Source: Legionella sainthelensi (lineage in GTDB: Bacteria > Pseudomonadota > Gammaproteobacteria > Legionellales > Legionellaceae). Taken from it: a stretch of DNA of 64,000 nt. How positions within the stretch are numbered: position 1 is the stretch's first letter; the number at the start of each line of letters is the position of its first letter. Under the pieces are notes generated by a model that was not told where the DNA came from, did not search any database, and saw nothing but the letters and a program-made list of their open reading frames with translations. Shown here piece after piece: positions 43,422 to 53,100 of the stretch. The stretch lies in the NCBI RefSeq assembly GCF_900637685.1, contig NZ_LR134388.1, positions 2,429,501-2,493,500 on the forward strand, written 5' to 3'. The translations under genes were made by a program, and so were the position numbers.

Positions 43422-45494
43422 ATGATGAAGTCTAAAAATAATTTTGACGATAACCTTGATAGCATTTCAAGTAGCCGTACTCAATTAGATAACAATCCTT
43501 GTGGAATATGTAGAGCAAATGGTATGCCTATATGTAAAGGGCATGGGACTGGAAGCAGTGGAGAAAGCTCGGAGATTAATGACGATAAGACATCTCAAAC
43601 AGTATCTGCGACTTCTGATAAATCGAGCCTGCAATCCATATTTACATCCTTAAAAAAAAGCCAACTTTGGGTATCAGATTACGAAGAAATGATTTTTAAT
43701 TATCTTAATCCAGATAGTTTAATCTTGATCACTGCTAATACTGGATCTGGGTTAATTAATATTTCTGGTATTCCTATAAAATCTGAATCTCAGGAGAAAG
43801 CACAAAATGAACTACTTAATGCAATTGAACAAGAATTGAATCAATTTTTAGAGGAATCTGAACATGAAGTTTCTGTAAAAATCCAACGCACCGGAAACAG
43901 ATTAGAGATAAAAATTTCAGATAAAACTTGCTATGATGCATTTATACAACGTTTAATGGATAAAAATTTATTGATTACTCGTTCAGCTCACTTGCTTCAT
44001 GACGTCCCACACACACAAAAAATACACTCTGCCATTAAAAGATCGATGAGCTCTTTGGAAGAATTACAGGACAAAAATCATCTTCCAGGCATTGCTGTAG
44101 CAATTATTTCTAATCAAGGTAAGGTTACAACACAATCAGTGGGAGTCACGAACTCAACTGTATTTGAAGCTGCCTCATTAAGTAAACCTGTATTTGCGTA
44201 CATTGTTTTAAAATTAGCACAAGATGGAAAAATCAATTTAGATACCCCTCTCTATAAATATGGCCATTTTGGCCCTCCAGAAATACGAATCCACCAAAAT
44301 TATAACAAATTAACCGCACGGATGATTCTATCCCATCAAGCAGCATTACCCAATGAATCATCATTACCAGAATTTATTCCTGAAGTTAACGTAGGAGAAA
44401 AATTTAATTATTCCGGTGTAGCTTATCAATTTTTAGGTGAGGTAGTGCAAAACATCACGAAACAATCCCTAGAAACTTTGGCACAAAAAGCCTTTGCGAA
44501 GATTGGTATGACAAATAGCAGTTTCATGCCACCAACCGGTTGTAGCCTCATTAAACTTCCAGATAATGCACTAAAACCAATACCAGAAAGTATGAATGCA
44601 TTATTACAAGGCACGCTAGATAGACATGGTCAACTGAGTATCATTTATCATCAAGATAGATTGTTTATCGCTGAAAAAGCAGACGATGGACAGATACAAA
44701 TTATCGAAAAGGCCCCCAGTCAAATAGAGGAAAATAGTCTCATAGCAATAAAAGAACGCTTTGCCGACATACCTAATAATCCTTTCTGGCTATCAAAGCC
44801 CATATCCGTAGAAGCACGGGAATTGCCTCTTATAACTGCTATTGTCGGACATCCCCCCAAATATGCCGCAACAATAACAATTGGTCATAACCCAGATAAT
44901 TCAGTTGATCTTAAGAAAAAGTTTTATATCGCTCACCCTGGTGCTTCTTTATACACAACTGCTGAAGATTATGGAAAATTTTTAAGAGAATGCACTACAG
45001 ATGAATTTATTCGAACGGAAATGTTTGGCGTGAAGATATTGGGCGAAAAAGGCAATAAAACGTGTACTCCGATTGTTCCTAGCTTAGCCGGTAAAGATAC
45101 CAAGGCAAAGGATAATTTAGTATCTCCGGATATTTTAATGCAAATGGCTTGGGGGGTTGGAATCGGTTTACAACGTAATCCGAATGGTGGTTTCATTGCC
45201 TTTCATTGGGGTGATAATGGAAGTGGACGAAATTTGGCAGCGATTAACCTTACTACCAAGACGGCTGTTGTCTGTCTCACCAATAGTGCTAATGGGCCAG
45301 TAGTTTTTCGAGCAATTGCAGAACCTGTAGTTGGTGATTTAACTGCTGTAAGTCAGTGGTTGTCTCTGCGAGAAGGGTTACCTATGGCTCAAGGTATCAG
45401 AACAAATCTAACTCAGGAAATGAGACTGTATTTACACGAGCAGAAACAAGTATCAACAACTACTGTAAGCTCAAACGAAAACAAATGTTGGTAA
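43422..45494 (+). CDS. Beta-lactamase-fold serine hydrolase with a long N-terminal extension
   Basis: A protein of about 690 aa. I chose ATG 43422 (or 43425) after GGAGAG; a TTG at 43377 would add 15 residues. Counting from the TTG, the class-C/esterase-like domain starts near residue 215: AASLSKPVF holds the SxxK nucleophile (Ser267, Lys270), KFNYSGVAY the Tyr345 motif, and AFHWGDNGSG the third motif in the HxG form. Before it lies about 200 aa with a Cys/His cluster CGICRANGMPICKGHG that could bind zinc. There is no signal peptide, unusual for a true beta-lactamase, so a cytoplasmic esterase/peptidase or a secreted effector is more likely. Confidence 0.75.
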   Translation: MMKSKNNFDDNLDSISSSRTQLDNNPCGICRANGMPICKGHGTGSSGESSEINDDKTSQTVSATSDKSSLQSIFTSLKKSQLWVSDYEEMIFNYLNPDSLILITANTGSGLINISGIPIKSESQEKAQNELLNAIEQELNQFLEESEHEVSVKIQRTGNRLEIKISDKTCYDAFIQRLMDKNLLITRSAHLLHDVPHTQKIHSAIKRSMSSLEELQDKNHLPGIAVAIISNQGKVTTQSVGVTNSTVFEAASLSKPVFAYIVLKLAQDGKINLDTPLYKYGHFGPPEIRIHQNYNKLTARMILSHQAALPNESSLPEFIPEVNVGEKFNYSGVAYQFLGEVVQNITKQSLETLAQKAFAKIGMTNSSFMPPTGCSLIKLPDNALKPIPESMNALLQGTLDRHGQLSIIYHQDRLFIAEKADDGQIQIIEKAPSQIEENSLIAIKERFADIPNNPFWLSKPISVEARELPLITAIVGHPPKYAATITIGHNPDNSVDLKKKFYIAHPGASLYTTAEDYGKFLRECTTDEFIRTEMFGVKILGEKGNKTCTPIVPSLAGKDTKAKDNLVSPDILMQMAWGVGIGLQRNPNGGFIAFHWGDNGSGRNLAAINLTTKTAVVCLTNSANGPVVFRAIAEPVVGDLTAVSQWLSLREGLPMAQGIRTNLTQEMRLYLHEQKQVSTTTVSSNENKCW

Positions 45495-45645
45495 TTTGAG
45501 AGAAAAATTTCACATTGAAACCACAATCTAACACGATTAATATTGCGGTTAAATTATATGCTGATCTATCTAAAATAATAAATTAAATTATAATTTAATA
45601 ATAGATTTAACAACCTAGACTCCTGCTTACTAAAAGGATAAGAGT

Positions 45646-46101
45646 ATGTGCAAATTACTAATGCTTCGGTTAACGTTATTTATTTCACTTTCTGCATCAC
45701 CGTTCGTATATGCTGTTACTAATAATGAAGTAACAGATTGGGTTCAGAAAGTATTAATGCAGACCATGTCAATTAGTTATCAAACCACGCCCAATGAAGA
45801 AGAACAGGCTGCAAAAAATTTCTCTCATTCTGCATGGGAGCCCATGAATGACTTTTATTTTAATGAATCCCAAATAATTAAGCAGTACAAACTTACACTT
45901 CATCCTAAACCATTGAACTCCCCTACTTTAATTAACAAAGATCTTTGTTTTGGGGCACCATGCTGGAGAGTCAATCAAAATTACAATGTTCCTGAATTGC
46001 ATCTTAATGTTTCCTTTTCATTACTTATTACAAACCAAAAAACAACTAATAAGTCACCTTTTATAGTTAAAAGTCTTGATATGAAAATCGAACATTATTA
46101 A
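45646..46101 (+). CDS. IcmL/DotI-like secreted protein
   Basis: A 151-aa protein with a signal peptide (LLMLRLTLFISLSASPFVYA) and the DotI/IcmL domain pattern: VTDWVQKVLMQTMSISYQTT, WEPMNDFYFNESQ and CWRVNQNYNVPELHLNVSFS. In the Dot/Icm secretion system IcmL is an inner-membrane core subunit. Here only a cleavable signal precedes the domain, so it is one of the stand-alone periplasmic IcmL-like proteins that Legionella genomes carry. A GGATAAGAG site lies before the ATG. Confidence 0.75.
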   Translation: MCKLLMLRLTLFISLSASPFVYAVTNNEVTDWVQKVLMQTMSISYQTTPNEEEQAAKNFSHSAWEPMNDFYFNESQIIKQYKLTLHPKPLNSPTLINKDLCFGAPCWRVNQNYNVPELHLNVSFSLLITNQKTTNKSPFIVKSLDMKIEHY

Positions 46102-46228
46102 ATAAAGACATAGATAAGATTGTATGTTTTGATTAGGGGCGGTTAACAATTCGATTAAGCCTAATTGTGGCATTAAAATATTTCTCAAATTTGCATTCTT
46201 AAACATCAATATAGGATACAAAAAATAT

Positions 46229-46732
46229 ATGCCCCCTCATCCAGACTTTAGCTTAGCAACGCAAATCGCATATATACCTAGTGGCCTTTACCCTTCATTG
46301 ATTAAAATTGAAGAAGAAAGTGTTGAATATGGGGCTTTAACATTTACACTAGATAACAAACTGATAACATTTAGAACAGGAAAAATAACACCTACTAAAC
46401 CAGGATTTTTTGTAACATTATGGCAAAGAGTAAATGGCTTAACAAAACCACACCATATCACAGATTCGTCAGATTTTTTTGTTATCAGTGTTCATGATGA
46501 TATTGGCTTTGGACAATTCATTTTTCATAAATCAGTTTTGCTTCAACATAGCGTTATTTCTTCAGGCTCCAAAGAAGGAAAAAGAGGGATCCGACTGTAT
46601 CCACCGTGGATACAAAATTTAAATAAACAAGCTAAGCGATCGCAAGATTGGCAATGCAAGCACTTTATTAAATTTGACTGCAATATTAGTGTTAAATATA
46701 GGACTTTAATTAATGCATTTAAGAATCACTAA
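46229..46732 (+). CDS. MepB-family protein
   Basis: A 167-aa protein matching the MepB family: EEESVEYGALTFTLDNKLIT, FRTGKITPTKPGFFVTLWQR and FGQFIFHKSVLLQHSVISSG, then GKRGIRLYPPW and QDWQCKHFIKF. The family was named from the Staphylococcus mepRAB locus; its biochemical role is unknown. The length is normal. The codon before Pro2 is an ATG at 46229, but the ribosome site is weak. Confidence 0.8.
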   Translation: MPPHPDFSLATQIAYIPSGLYPSLIKIEEESVEYGALTFTLDNKLITFRTGKITPTKPGFFVTLWQRVNGLTKPHHITDSSDFFVISVHDDIGFGQFIFHKSVLLQHSVISSGSKEGKRGIRLYPPWIQNLNKQAKRSQDWQCKHFIKFDCNISVKYRTLINAFKNH

Positions 46733-46821
46733 TTTATGTTTTTAGCGTGCTTAAAAAATAAATATTGGTATCCTGTAGAATAACTTGGTTTTGTGGACTC
46801 AAGAGCTGATAATTCAATTAA

Positions 46822-47061
46822 TTATCTTTTTTTATCTGATAGAACCAATTTTTCTAAATTAGGATTTGCCTTTTCTGTAGAATTAGCTAACCTCGATAGC
46901 ATCGGTTTCGTATGATTAACTGCAAAAAAACAACTTGGCTCATATTGGGAATTATTACTGGGTTCAGTCTTAGCTTCTTGTATTTTGCTATTGGAGTTTA
47001 TACCCATTCCCAAAATAGGAACTCCTCGAGTATCTCGAATATAAATTCTAATTATGAGCAC
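46822..47061 (-). CDS. Possible small hypothetical protein
   Basis: A 79-codon frame from a GTG at 47061; a GAGGAG lies before an internal TTG/ATG (MGINSNSKIQEAKTEPSNNS). The C-terminal part PSCFFAVNHTKPMLSRLANS is protein-like. No homology is recognised and no other frame here is coding, so I list it with low confidence. Confidence 0.3.
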   Translation of the reverse strand: MLIIRIYIRDTRGVPILGMGINSNSKIQEAKTEPSNNSQYEPSCFFAVNHTKPMLSRLANSTEKANPNLEKLVLSDKKR

Positions 47062-47078
47062 GCAGGAATAACAAGAAG

Positions 47079-47195
47079 ATGAAAATAGAAAATAAGATTA
47101 CAGGCCAAGAAAAATTTATCCAATTCATTGCAGGAGTTTTTATTGGAATTATCTTATGGTGTTGTACCCTATGTATATTATTAACTCTTAACTGA
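47079..47195 (+). CDS. Possible small membrane protein (38 aa)
   Basis: Frame MKIENKITGQEKFIQFIAGV followed by a hydrophobic run FIGIILWCCTLCILLTLN, one likely membrane helix. AGGA lies upstream and a hairpin with a T-run (47251-47283) follows, as expected for a short transcript. Confidence 0.38.
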   Translation: MKIENKITGQEKFIQFIAGVFIGIILWCCTLCILLTLN

Positions 47196-47250
47196 CCGCT
47201 TATGTTGGTAAATTTTATGCGGAATTAATATTTGTTTGACCTTATTAAAG

Positions 47251-47283
47251 GCCCCATCAGCGCAAGCTGACAGGGCTTTTTCA
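47251..47283. terminator. Rho-independent terminator, probably bidirectional
   Basis: A hairpin with GCCC at the base and TCAGC/GCTGA at the top around a GCAA loop (47251-47276) is followed on the plus strand by TTTTTTC. It lies 20 bp after the end of the EF-G gene on the minus strand and after the small plus-strand frame. The stem has two central mismatches. Confidence 0.7.
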
Positions 47284-47299
47284 AAAGTTATTGGCTGTC

Positions 47300-49390
47300 T
47301 TACTTAGCTGCTGCGGCTTTCTTTTCCTTTTCTTTGGCAATTACTGCTTCAGCTACACTGCTTGGGCAAGGAGCATAGTGAGAGAATTCCATTGAGAATT
47401 GGCCACGACCCGAAGTAAGCGTGCGCAAGGTACTGATGTAACCAAACATTTCTGAAAGAGGTACATCGGCCTTAATGCGGACACCAGCTGCACTGGGTTC
47501 CTGACCTGAGATCATACCACGACGACGGTTCAAGTCACCAATCACGTTCCCAACATCCTCTTCTGTACTATAAACGTCAACCTTCATAATAGGCTCAAGC
47601 AATTGTGGTGCAGCTTTTGGTATGGATTGACGAAAAGCACCTTTTGCAGCAATCTCAAATGCAATTGCTGAAGAGTCAACGGGGTGATAAGCACCATCGC
47701 AAAGATCAACTACAACATCCAATACAGGAAACCCTGCTAAAGTACCTGTATCCATCATTGAGCGGAAACCCTTCTCAATTGCTGGAAAGAACTCTTTTGG
47801 GACATTTCCACCCACAACAGATGTAGTGAAAGTAAATCCAGTGTTTGGCTCACCTGGTGAGATAGTGTAGTCAATTTTACCGTATTGACCAGCACCACCA
47901 GATTGTTTCTTGTGAGTGTAGCTGTCTTGAATTGATTTGGTTATGGTTTCGCGGTAAGCAACCTGTGGTTGGCCTACTATTAACTCAACGTCATAAGTAC
48001 GCTTCAGAATATCCACTTTAATATCAAGATGCAATTCCCCCATACCACGAAGAATGGTTTCACCTGAATCTTCATCGGTTTCAACCCTAAACGTTGGATC
48101 TTCTGCGACCATCTTACCAATAGCAATACTCATTTTTTCGGTGGAACCTTTATCTTTTGGCGTGACAGCAATAGAGATAACGGGCTCAGGGAAAACCATT
48201 GCTTCTAGAGTACATTCGTGATTAGGATCGCAAAGAGTGTGTCCAGTTCGAACGTTTTTCATGCCTACAATCGCTATAATATCGCCTGCTTCAGCACTTT
48301 GTAATTCATTACGCTCATTTGCCTGCATCTCCACCATACGGCCAACACGTTCCGTTTTACCAGTAAAGGAGTTAAGGATAGTATCCCCTTTATTGAGCTT
48401 TCCTGAATAGACACGTACGAACGTTAGAGCACCAAAACGGTCATCCATGATTTTAAATGCCAAAGCCCTAAATGGCTCATCAGGAGACACAATAGCGAAT
48501 TGGCCGTTTGGCTCACCTTCAGCATTGGTCAAAGGTTGTGGATTAACTTCATGGGGGGCAGGCAAATAGTCAACTACTGCGTCCAATAAAAGTTGCATTC
48601 CTTTGTTTTTAAAGGCTGAACCGCAATAAGTTGGGAAGAACGCTAATTCAAGAGTGCCCTTACGAATGCAACGCTTAATTTCATCTATTGAAGGCTCTTC
48701 CCCTTCTAGATATGCCATCAGCAATTCATCATCCATTTCCAGTGCTGTTTCGATTAATTGAGCGCGATACATTTCAACGTCATCATGCATATCTGCGGGT
48801 ACATCAGTAATCTTGTAATTTTCTGGCTGCCCAGATTCGTCCCAAACGTACGCTTTACGGGTTAGTAAATCAACAACACCTACGAAGCTGTCTTCAAATC
48901 CAATAGGCAAAGTCATAATTAACGGATTTGCACCCAATACTTTTTTAATTTGCTCGGTCACTTTCAAGAAGTTCGCGCCAATCCGATCCAGCTTGTTTAC
49001 GAAAATCAAACGAGATACTTTTGAATTGTTCGCATAACGCCAGTTGGTTTCTGACTGAGGCTCAACGCCGCCAGAACCGCAGAATACCCCGATTCCACCA
49101 TCGAGTACTTTCAGTGAACGATATACCTCTACAGTAAAGTCAACGTGTCCTGGGGTATCGATGACGTTAAAGCGATGACCTTTCCAGAAGCAACTTACTG
49201 CTGCTGACTGGATGGTAATACCACGCTCCGCTTCCTGCTCCATGAAATCGGTTGTTGATTCACCATCGTGAACTTCACCTATTTTGTGGATTCTACCAGT
49301 GAGCTTAAGAATACGCTCAGTAGTGGTGGTTTTTCCGGCATCTACGTGGGCGAAGATCCCAATGTTTCTATAAAGGTTTAAATCAGTCAT
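47300..49390 (-). CDS. fusA: Elongation factor G (FusA2-type second copy)
   Basis: A 696-aa translational GTPase that moves tRNA and mRNA on the ribosome. The G1 motif is [15 protein letters not shown], followed by DTPGHVDF (G3) and NKLDRIG (G4), then all five EF-G domains, including [17 protein letters not shown] and domain [14 protein letters not shown]. It differs from the str-operon EF-G at many usual positions ([20 protein letters not shown] instead of AVAGVQPQSETVW-like) and stands alone without rpsL, rpsG or tuf. It therefore looks like the second EF-G class found in several gammaproteobacteria, whose role may be recycling or a specialised translation state. Confidence 0.92.
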   Translation of the reverse strand: MTDLNLYRNIGIFAHVDAGKTTTTERILKLTGRIHKIGEVHDGESTTDFMEQEAERGITIQSAAVSCFWKGHRFNVIDTPGHVDFTVEVYRSLKVLDGGIGVFCGSGGVEPQSETNWRYANNSKVSRLIFVNKLDRIGANFLKVTEQIKKVLGANPLIMTLPIGFEDSFVGVVDLLTRKAYVWDESGQPENYKITDVPADMHDDVEMYRAQLIETALEMDDELLMAYLEGEEPSIDEIKRCIRKGTLELAFFPTYCGSAFKNKGMQLLLDAVVDYLPAPHEVNPQPLTNAEGEPNGQFAIVSPDEPFRALAFKIMDDRFGALTFVRVYSGKLNKGDTILNSFTGKTERVGRMVEMQANERNELQSAEAGDIIAIVGMKNVRTGHTLCDPNHECTLEAMVFPEPVISIAVTPKDKGSTEKMSIAIGKMVAEDPTFRVETDEDSGETILRGMGELHLDIKVDILKRTYDVELIVGQPQVAYRETITKSIQDSYTHKKQSGGAGQYGKIDYTISPGEPNTGFTFTTSVVGGNVPKEFFPAIEKGFRSMMDTGTLAGFPVLDVVVDLCDGAYHPVDSSAIAFEIAAKGAFRQSIPKAAPQLLEPIMKVDVYSTEEDVGNVIGDLNRRRGMISGQEPSAAGVRIKADVPLSEMFGYISTLRTLTSGRGQFSMEFSHYAPCPSSVAEAVIAKEKEKKAAAAK

Positions 49391-49669
49391 AGCACTCTTA
49401 TTAAAATTTAATGGTTAAAAAATTGTCGCATATTGTACAGTATTTTATCCTGATTTGCAGCAGAATTTGCTCTATTAAACTTATTTATATTATTTCGTCT
49501 ACAAGTACATAGCATAAACGTTAATTTCTGCTACAAAATTAAGCGTAGCAGGATATAACCTAGAAACAGTTAATGCAAATAAATTGCCCAAAATATCGCT
49601 AATCAATTAAATAAAAACAAATTTCATACATATTTAGTTGGCGAATAAGAGAATTCAATTTCTATTTTT

Positions 49670-50392
49670 CTATTCAAACTCATCCTTAGAAAATTCTATT
49701 TTTTTTCTCTGTAAAATTTCATCCCGACTAAATTCAATAACATTCCTGTTTGCTATACAACGCCAATTTTGCATATTTGTTATATACTCTTTATCTTTAA
49801 CTTTAAATATGTCTGGTGTAAATGCTGCCACATTTTCTCCCACTTGTTTATCTCTTGCTGAAGAAAATATAAAAGCCTCAACTTTTGCCTCCCTCATTTC
49901 CGTACCTAATAGTTGACTTTGTTCATAATTTGTTTTGCTGGAAATTTTCTCTTTGTATTTTTGAAATGGAGCTTTTGTTAAGTCAATTCCATTTTTTGTT
50001 TTTATATAAGCCTTAAATGCAGTCATTCGAATCTCAATGTACCCTAAGTTAGCGCAAGTATCATCAAAAAATTTCAAACGGTAAAATGCTACTTCTGCAA
50101 ATGCTGTTTGCAAAGATAAAGACCCGTACCACAGTGAAGGCTCATAAGTATTGCCAAATCGAGATCCATACTCAAGGGGTGGATATCTGAAAGGAGTAAA
50201 AATTAAATAATGCTTACCATTGATTGCTTGAGGTTTTGAATTGTCTAGTATTTTTTCTAAAAGGTCATGTTCTTCGCTACTATCAACTAAATCTCTAGAG
50301 CTTGAGCTATATTGATCCTCAACTATCCGCCAAGGTTCCAACTCTAAATATTTGAAAAATTTCCCCCCCTCACATTCAGTCCAAATACTCAT
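49670..50392 (-). CDS. RES-domain toxin
   Basis: A 240-aa RES-family toxin. Known members break down or ADP-ribosylate using NAD+. The core shows Arg in YPPLEYGSRFGNTYEPSLWY, Ser in GSLSLQTAFAEVAFYR and the following Glu, the R-E-S set. Its ATG overlaps the end of the Xre gene by 4 bp. Its length is slightly above the usual 150-230 aa, with an N-terminal acidic lead. Confidence 0.85.
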   Translation of the reverse strand: MSIWTECEGGKFFKYLELEPWRIVEDQYSSSSRDLVDSSEEHDLLEKILDNSKPQAINGKHYLIFTPFRYPPLEYGSRFGNTYEPSLWYGSLSLQTAFAEVAFYRLKFFDDTCANLGYIEIRMTAFKAYIKTKNGIDLTKAPFQKYKEKISSKTNYEQSQLLGTEMREAKVEAFIFSSARDKQVGENVAAFTPDIFKVKDKEYITNMQNWRCIANRNVIEFSRDEILQRKKIEFSKDEFE

Positions 50393-50763
50393 AATTTACC
50401 GCGCATTGCATCTAGATAATTAAGTACACGAATTAACCCAGGAATAGTTTTCATTTCTTCAATAGGTTTATTTCTAAAATATTTATTTTGACTATTCAGC
50501 CATAATTTAGCTTTTTCATGATTGTTTCCTACCATAGCATTTAAGCTTCTGTATATCCGTAAAAGCAATAGCGCGATTTCACCTTCTTTTGTATGAGGTG
50601 AAATTAACTTTTTTCCTTGACTGAGACGCGATGCACTGGGCTCACTTATCCCAATAATTTTACTTAAATCTTTGCCGGTTAAAGAATAAAACTTTGCCAA
50701 GTTACATAAAGCCTTCGACAAAACAACTTCTTCTTTATGGCGTACATTATTGGCAGTTTTCAT
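50389..50763 (-). CDS. Xre/MbcA/ParS-family antitoxin
   Basis: A 124-aa antitoxin paired with the RES toxin. I chose ATG 50763 because a perfect GGAGG lies 7 nt upstream; an earlier start would add 17 unlikely residues. An N-terminal HTH (FYSLTGKDLSKIIGISEPSA, then SRLSQGKKLI) is followed by the DUF2384 toxin-binding domain (LLLRIYRSLNAMVGNNHEKA, KLWLNSQNKYF, IPGLIRVLNYLDAMRG). The pair should autorepress. Confidence 0.87.
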   Translation of the reverse strand: MKTANNVRHKEEVVLSKALCNLAKFYSLTGKDLSKIIGISEPSASRLSQGKKLISPHTKEGEIALLLLRIYRSLNAMVGNNHEKAKLWLNSQNKYFRNKPIEEMKTIPGLIRVLNYLDAMRGKL

Positions 50764-50915
50764 TTTGAACCTCCTTTCATTTGAAATTATAGTAATATTA
50801 TATTTCATTTGCAAGTGGTTTTTTGTTTTATCCTGGGATTATAATCATGCACATAAATAGTACTCACCTTTATCAAGACGAAACGAGATACCAGTCTAGA
50901 GAGTAGAGAGCATGA

Positions 50916-51350
50916 TCAGGCACATGGAGCTATCAACGGCGATGCAAACGTAGCCAACTCACTCGTTTGATAAAATGGATTTATCACTTCGTTGTATTCA
51001 TTTCCTGAGATCTTAATGCAACTGAGAATGTCTTTGGGCATAAAATTTAAAGCGAGCAAATGGCCTTTACCAACACTTTTGCTCTTATGAAACATCGCCA
51101 TTTGTGTTGCACTAAGCATCACTTTGTAACAAGAAACTGTTGTCCTCCCTGCTTCAAGCGCTTCTTGTGCAAACAAAGCAGTAGTAGAAGTATAGAGCAT
51201 CCGGGATACCAAAGGATTTCTTGCATAGTTCCAAGCACTTACTTGCTGCATATTATCCATAACTTCAACAATTGGGATGTAACAGGTTTGCAGATCATTT
51301 TTCTTTATTGAAGGGGTATCTCTTTGCGTAAAAAAAGTTGCTTGTATCAT
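50916..51350 (-). CDS. Hypothetical protein (144 aa)
   Basis: Strong GGAGG site 7 nt before the ATG. The product is soluble, starts MIQATFFTQRDTPSIKKNDL and contains RTTVSCYKVMLSATQMAMFH and GHLLALNFMPKDILSCIKIS. No family is recognised. It lies between the RES-Xre pair and an effector-like gene facing the other way, and shares the effector-like composition. Confidence 0.6.
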   Translation of the reverse strand: MIQATFFTQRDTPSIKKNDLQTCYIPIVEVMDNMQQVSAWNYARNPLVSRMLYTSTTALFAQEALEAGRTTVSCYKVMLSATQMAMFHKSKSVGKGHLLALNFMPKDILSCIKISGNEYNEVINPFYQTSELATFASPLIAPCA

Positions 51351-51479
51351 TTATATCCTCCCTATATGCCCATTTGTCCACTAATTAACTACTTTTATAC
51401 GCCAGTTAATCTGTTTTTAATAAAATCTTAATTCTTATACCATATAATTTGTCCATTAAGCACCCACCTTTAATCAATT

Positions 51480-52670
51480 ATGACCGAATTTGTCAGCACA
51501 ATCACAAAAGCAAATGCAAAATTAGCTGTCTTCAAAGAACTTGCTCGTAAAGAAAGTATAAAATGGTTTCATGATGATTCACGTTATCAGGCAATTACAC
51601 ACATCGAAAAAAAATTAGGCTTACATGATCATATGACCATTAGTGAACTAGAGAATGCCATTCGTTTTATAGAGGAAATGAACATTATTGTAGCGAATAA
51701 AAAAATAAAGGATTTCAAACAAGTACTTTCTCAAGATTTTCATTATAGAACTCTAGCTTCTTTTGATATTGATGCATTTCCTGCCAGATTAAAGAAAGCG
51801 AAAAAATCAGAACCATTAGTTATCATCAGTAAATGCAGCTCTTTATGTGGTTTTCTTGCTGAAATCCATAGTACACTCATTAGCCATTATGAACTCTCAA
51901 AAGCCCACACAGAGGGCCATATTCCTGTTAGCGAGATCTATTACACCACTGATTTAATAAAACAAACGCAAATAGCGCAGGACATTCAAAATACAACAAA
52001 AGCAGCTACAACCAGTGATGACTCGACGTCTGTGATGGATATGCGCCGTGGAGGAACAACTTTTTATGGAGTAAAAATAGACACTGGAAAAAACGATGTC
52101 TATGCTATTCCCACTATCGAAAATTTTGCAGGTGATAAAATTAATATCCTTGGCTCCAGAGCCAATAAAATTTTTAATTTTGGTGGTCAGGTATTGCATG
52201 GGATAATTTTAGATGAGTTTGAAAATTCGATGAAGCTAATCGATGGCGATCAATATTTGACTGAAGGTTTAAAACCTACTCTGACACGAGGGCGAGTCAA
52301 TTGGTCGAAAAATTCAGAAACAGGTGAAATTTATGCAACAGTTGAATTAAAAATTCTTGCTTGTGCGTTTATCGATCCCATCGATACAAGTAAGATGCCA
52401 AAACATTTTGCAATAAGAAGTGATGGCACCACTCTAGACACGATTGATGAAGGCATGCTTCCTCAACTCAATCGAGTCGCTACGCTGGATGAAAATGACA
52501 TTGTGCCTATTTGTACTTTTAAAGCCAAATTGGATCTGATCCAAGACCAAGGCACCCAGGAGCATTATCTAAAAATGAATGAGTTTGCGGTAAAAATCAA
52601 CACCACCGATATGATTTCACGCAAAGATCCTAATCACCAACCACAACCCAGTTGGTATTATAATATTTAA
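51480..52670 (+). CDS. Hypothetical effector-like protein (396 aa)
   Basis: Soluble protein with no signal peptide. The N-terminal 130 residues are helical (HIEKKLGLHDHMTISELENA). The C-terminal half is beta-rich with TTFYGVKIDTGKNDVYAIPT, FNFGGQVLHGIILDEFE and LKILACAFIDPIDTSKMPKH. No family is recognised. It is monocistronic, with an AT-rich upstream region. Its composition and neighbourhood suggest a Dot/Icm substrate but no direct signal is seen. Confidence 0.6.
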   Translation: MTEFVSTITKANAKLAVFKELARKESIKWFHDDSRYQAITHIEKKLGLHDHMTISELENAIRFIEEMNIIVANKKIKDFKQVLSQDFHYRTLASFDIDAFPARLKKAKKSEPLVIISKCSSLCGFLAEIHSTLISHYELSKAHTEGHIPVSEIYYTTDLIKQTQIAQDIQNTTKAATTSDDSTSVMDMRRGGTTFYGVKIDTGKNDVYAIPTIENFAGDKINILGSRANKIFNFGGQVLHGIILDEFENSMKLIDGDQYLTEGLKPTLTRGRVNWSKNSETGEIYATVELKILACAFIDPIDTSKMPKHFAIRSDGTTLDTIDEGMLPQLNRVATLDENDIVPICTFKAKLDLIQDQGTQEHYLKMNEFAVKINTTDMISRKDPNHQPQPSWYYNI

Positions 52671-53100
52671 AATATCAGATAGATATTCATTGTTTCTCTA
52701 GATTGCTAAAAATACATCGGACTTAGGAGATACACCCTATATTTTGGATGATTTTAAATACAAAAAACCCCAAAGGCAGGCAACAGATACATTGCATAAT
52801 GTTTTATCAAAAAATATTTCCAAATCATCATTTTCCAAGCACGTTCAGTTTGATTAGCACCTATCAAGAGTTACAACTGCCCCAACTCTTATTTAGCTCA
52901 TCCCTAATGTTTTTCCTGTGCTCGCGTCATTAGTAAAAAATAATTTTCTTTTATTTTAATCCAAACTTTCGGTATGAATATGGCTAACTTACTAAATATT
53001 ATAACATATTTGTATCTTGTATATGATATATCAAAACAATTGACTGTACTTATTAATAACAGAATGTTTATATTAATTACAATAACAAGGGAGTTTAATT
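52671..53100. other. Intergenic region before the kinase-like gene
   Basis: A 430-bp AT-rich gap. A short frame at 52789-52857 (ATDTLHNVLSKNISKSSFSK) reads like a protein tail but has no start. The last 20 bp contain AAGGGAG, the ribosome site of the next gene. No other signal is seen. Confidence 0.4.

Noticed and set aside
47605-47826. Plus-strand frame opposite the EF-G gene
   Set aside because: It lies wholly inside the highly conserved EF-G coding sequence on the other strand and has no protein-like features.
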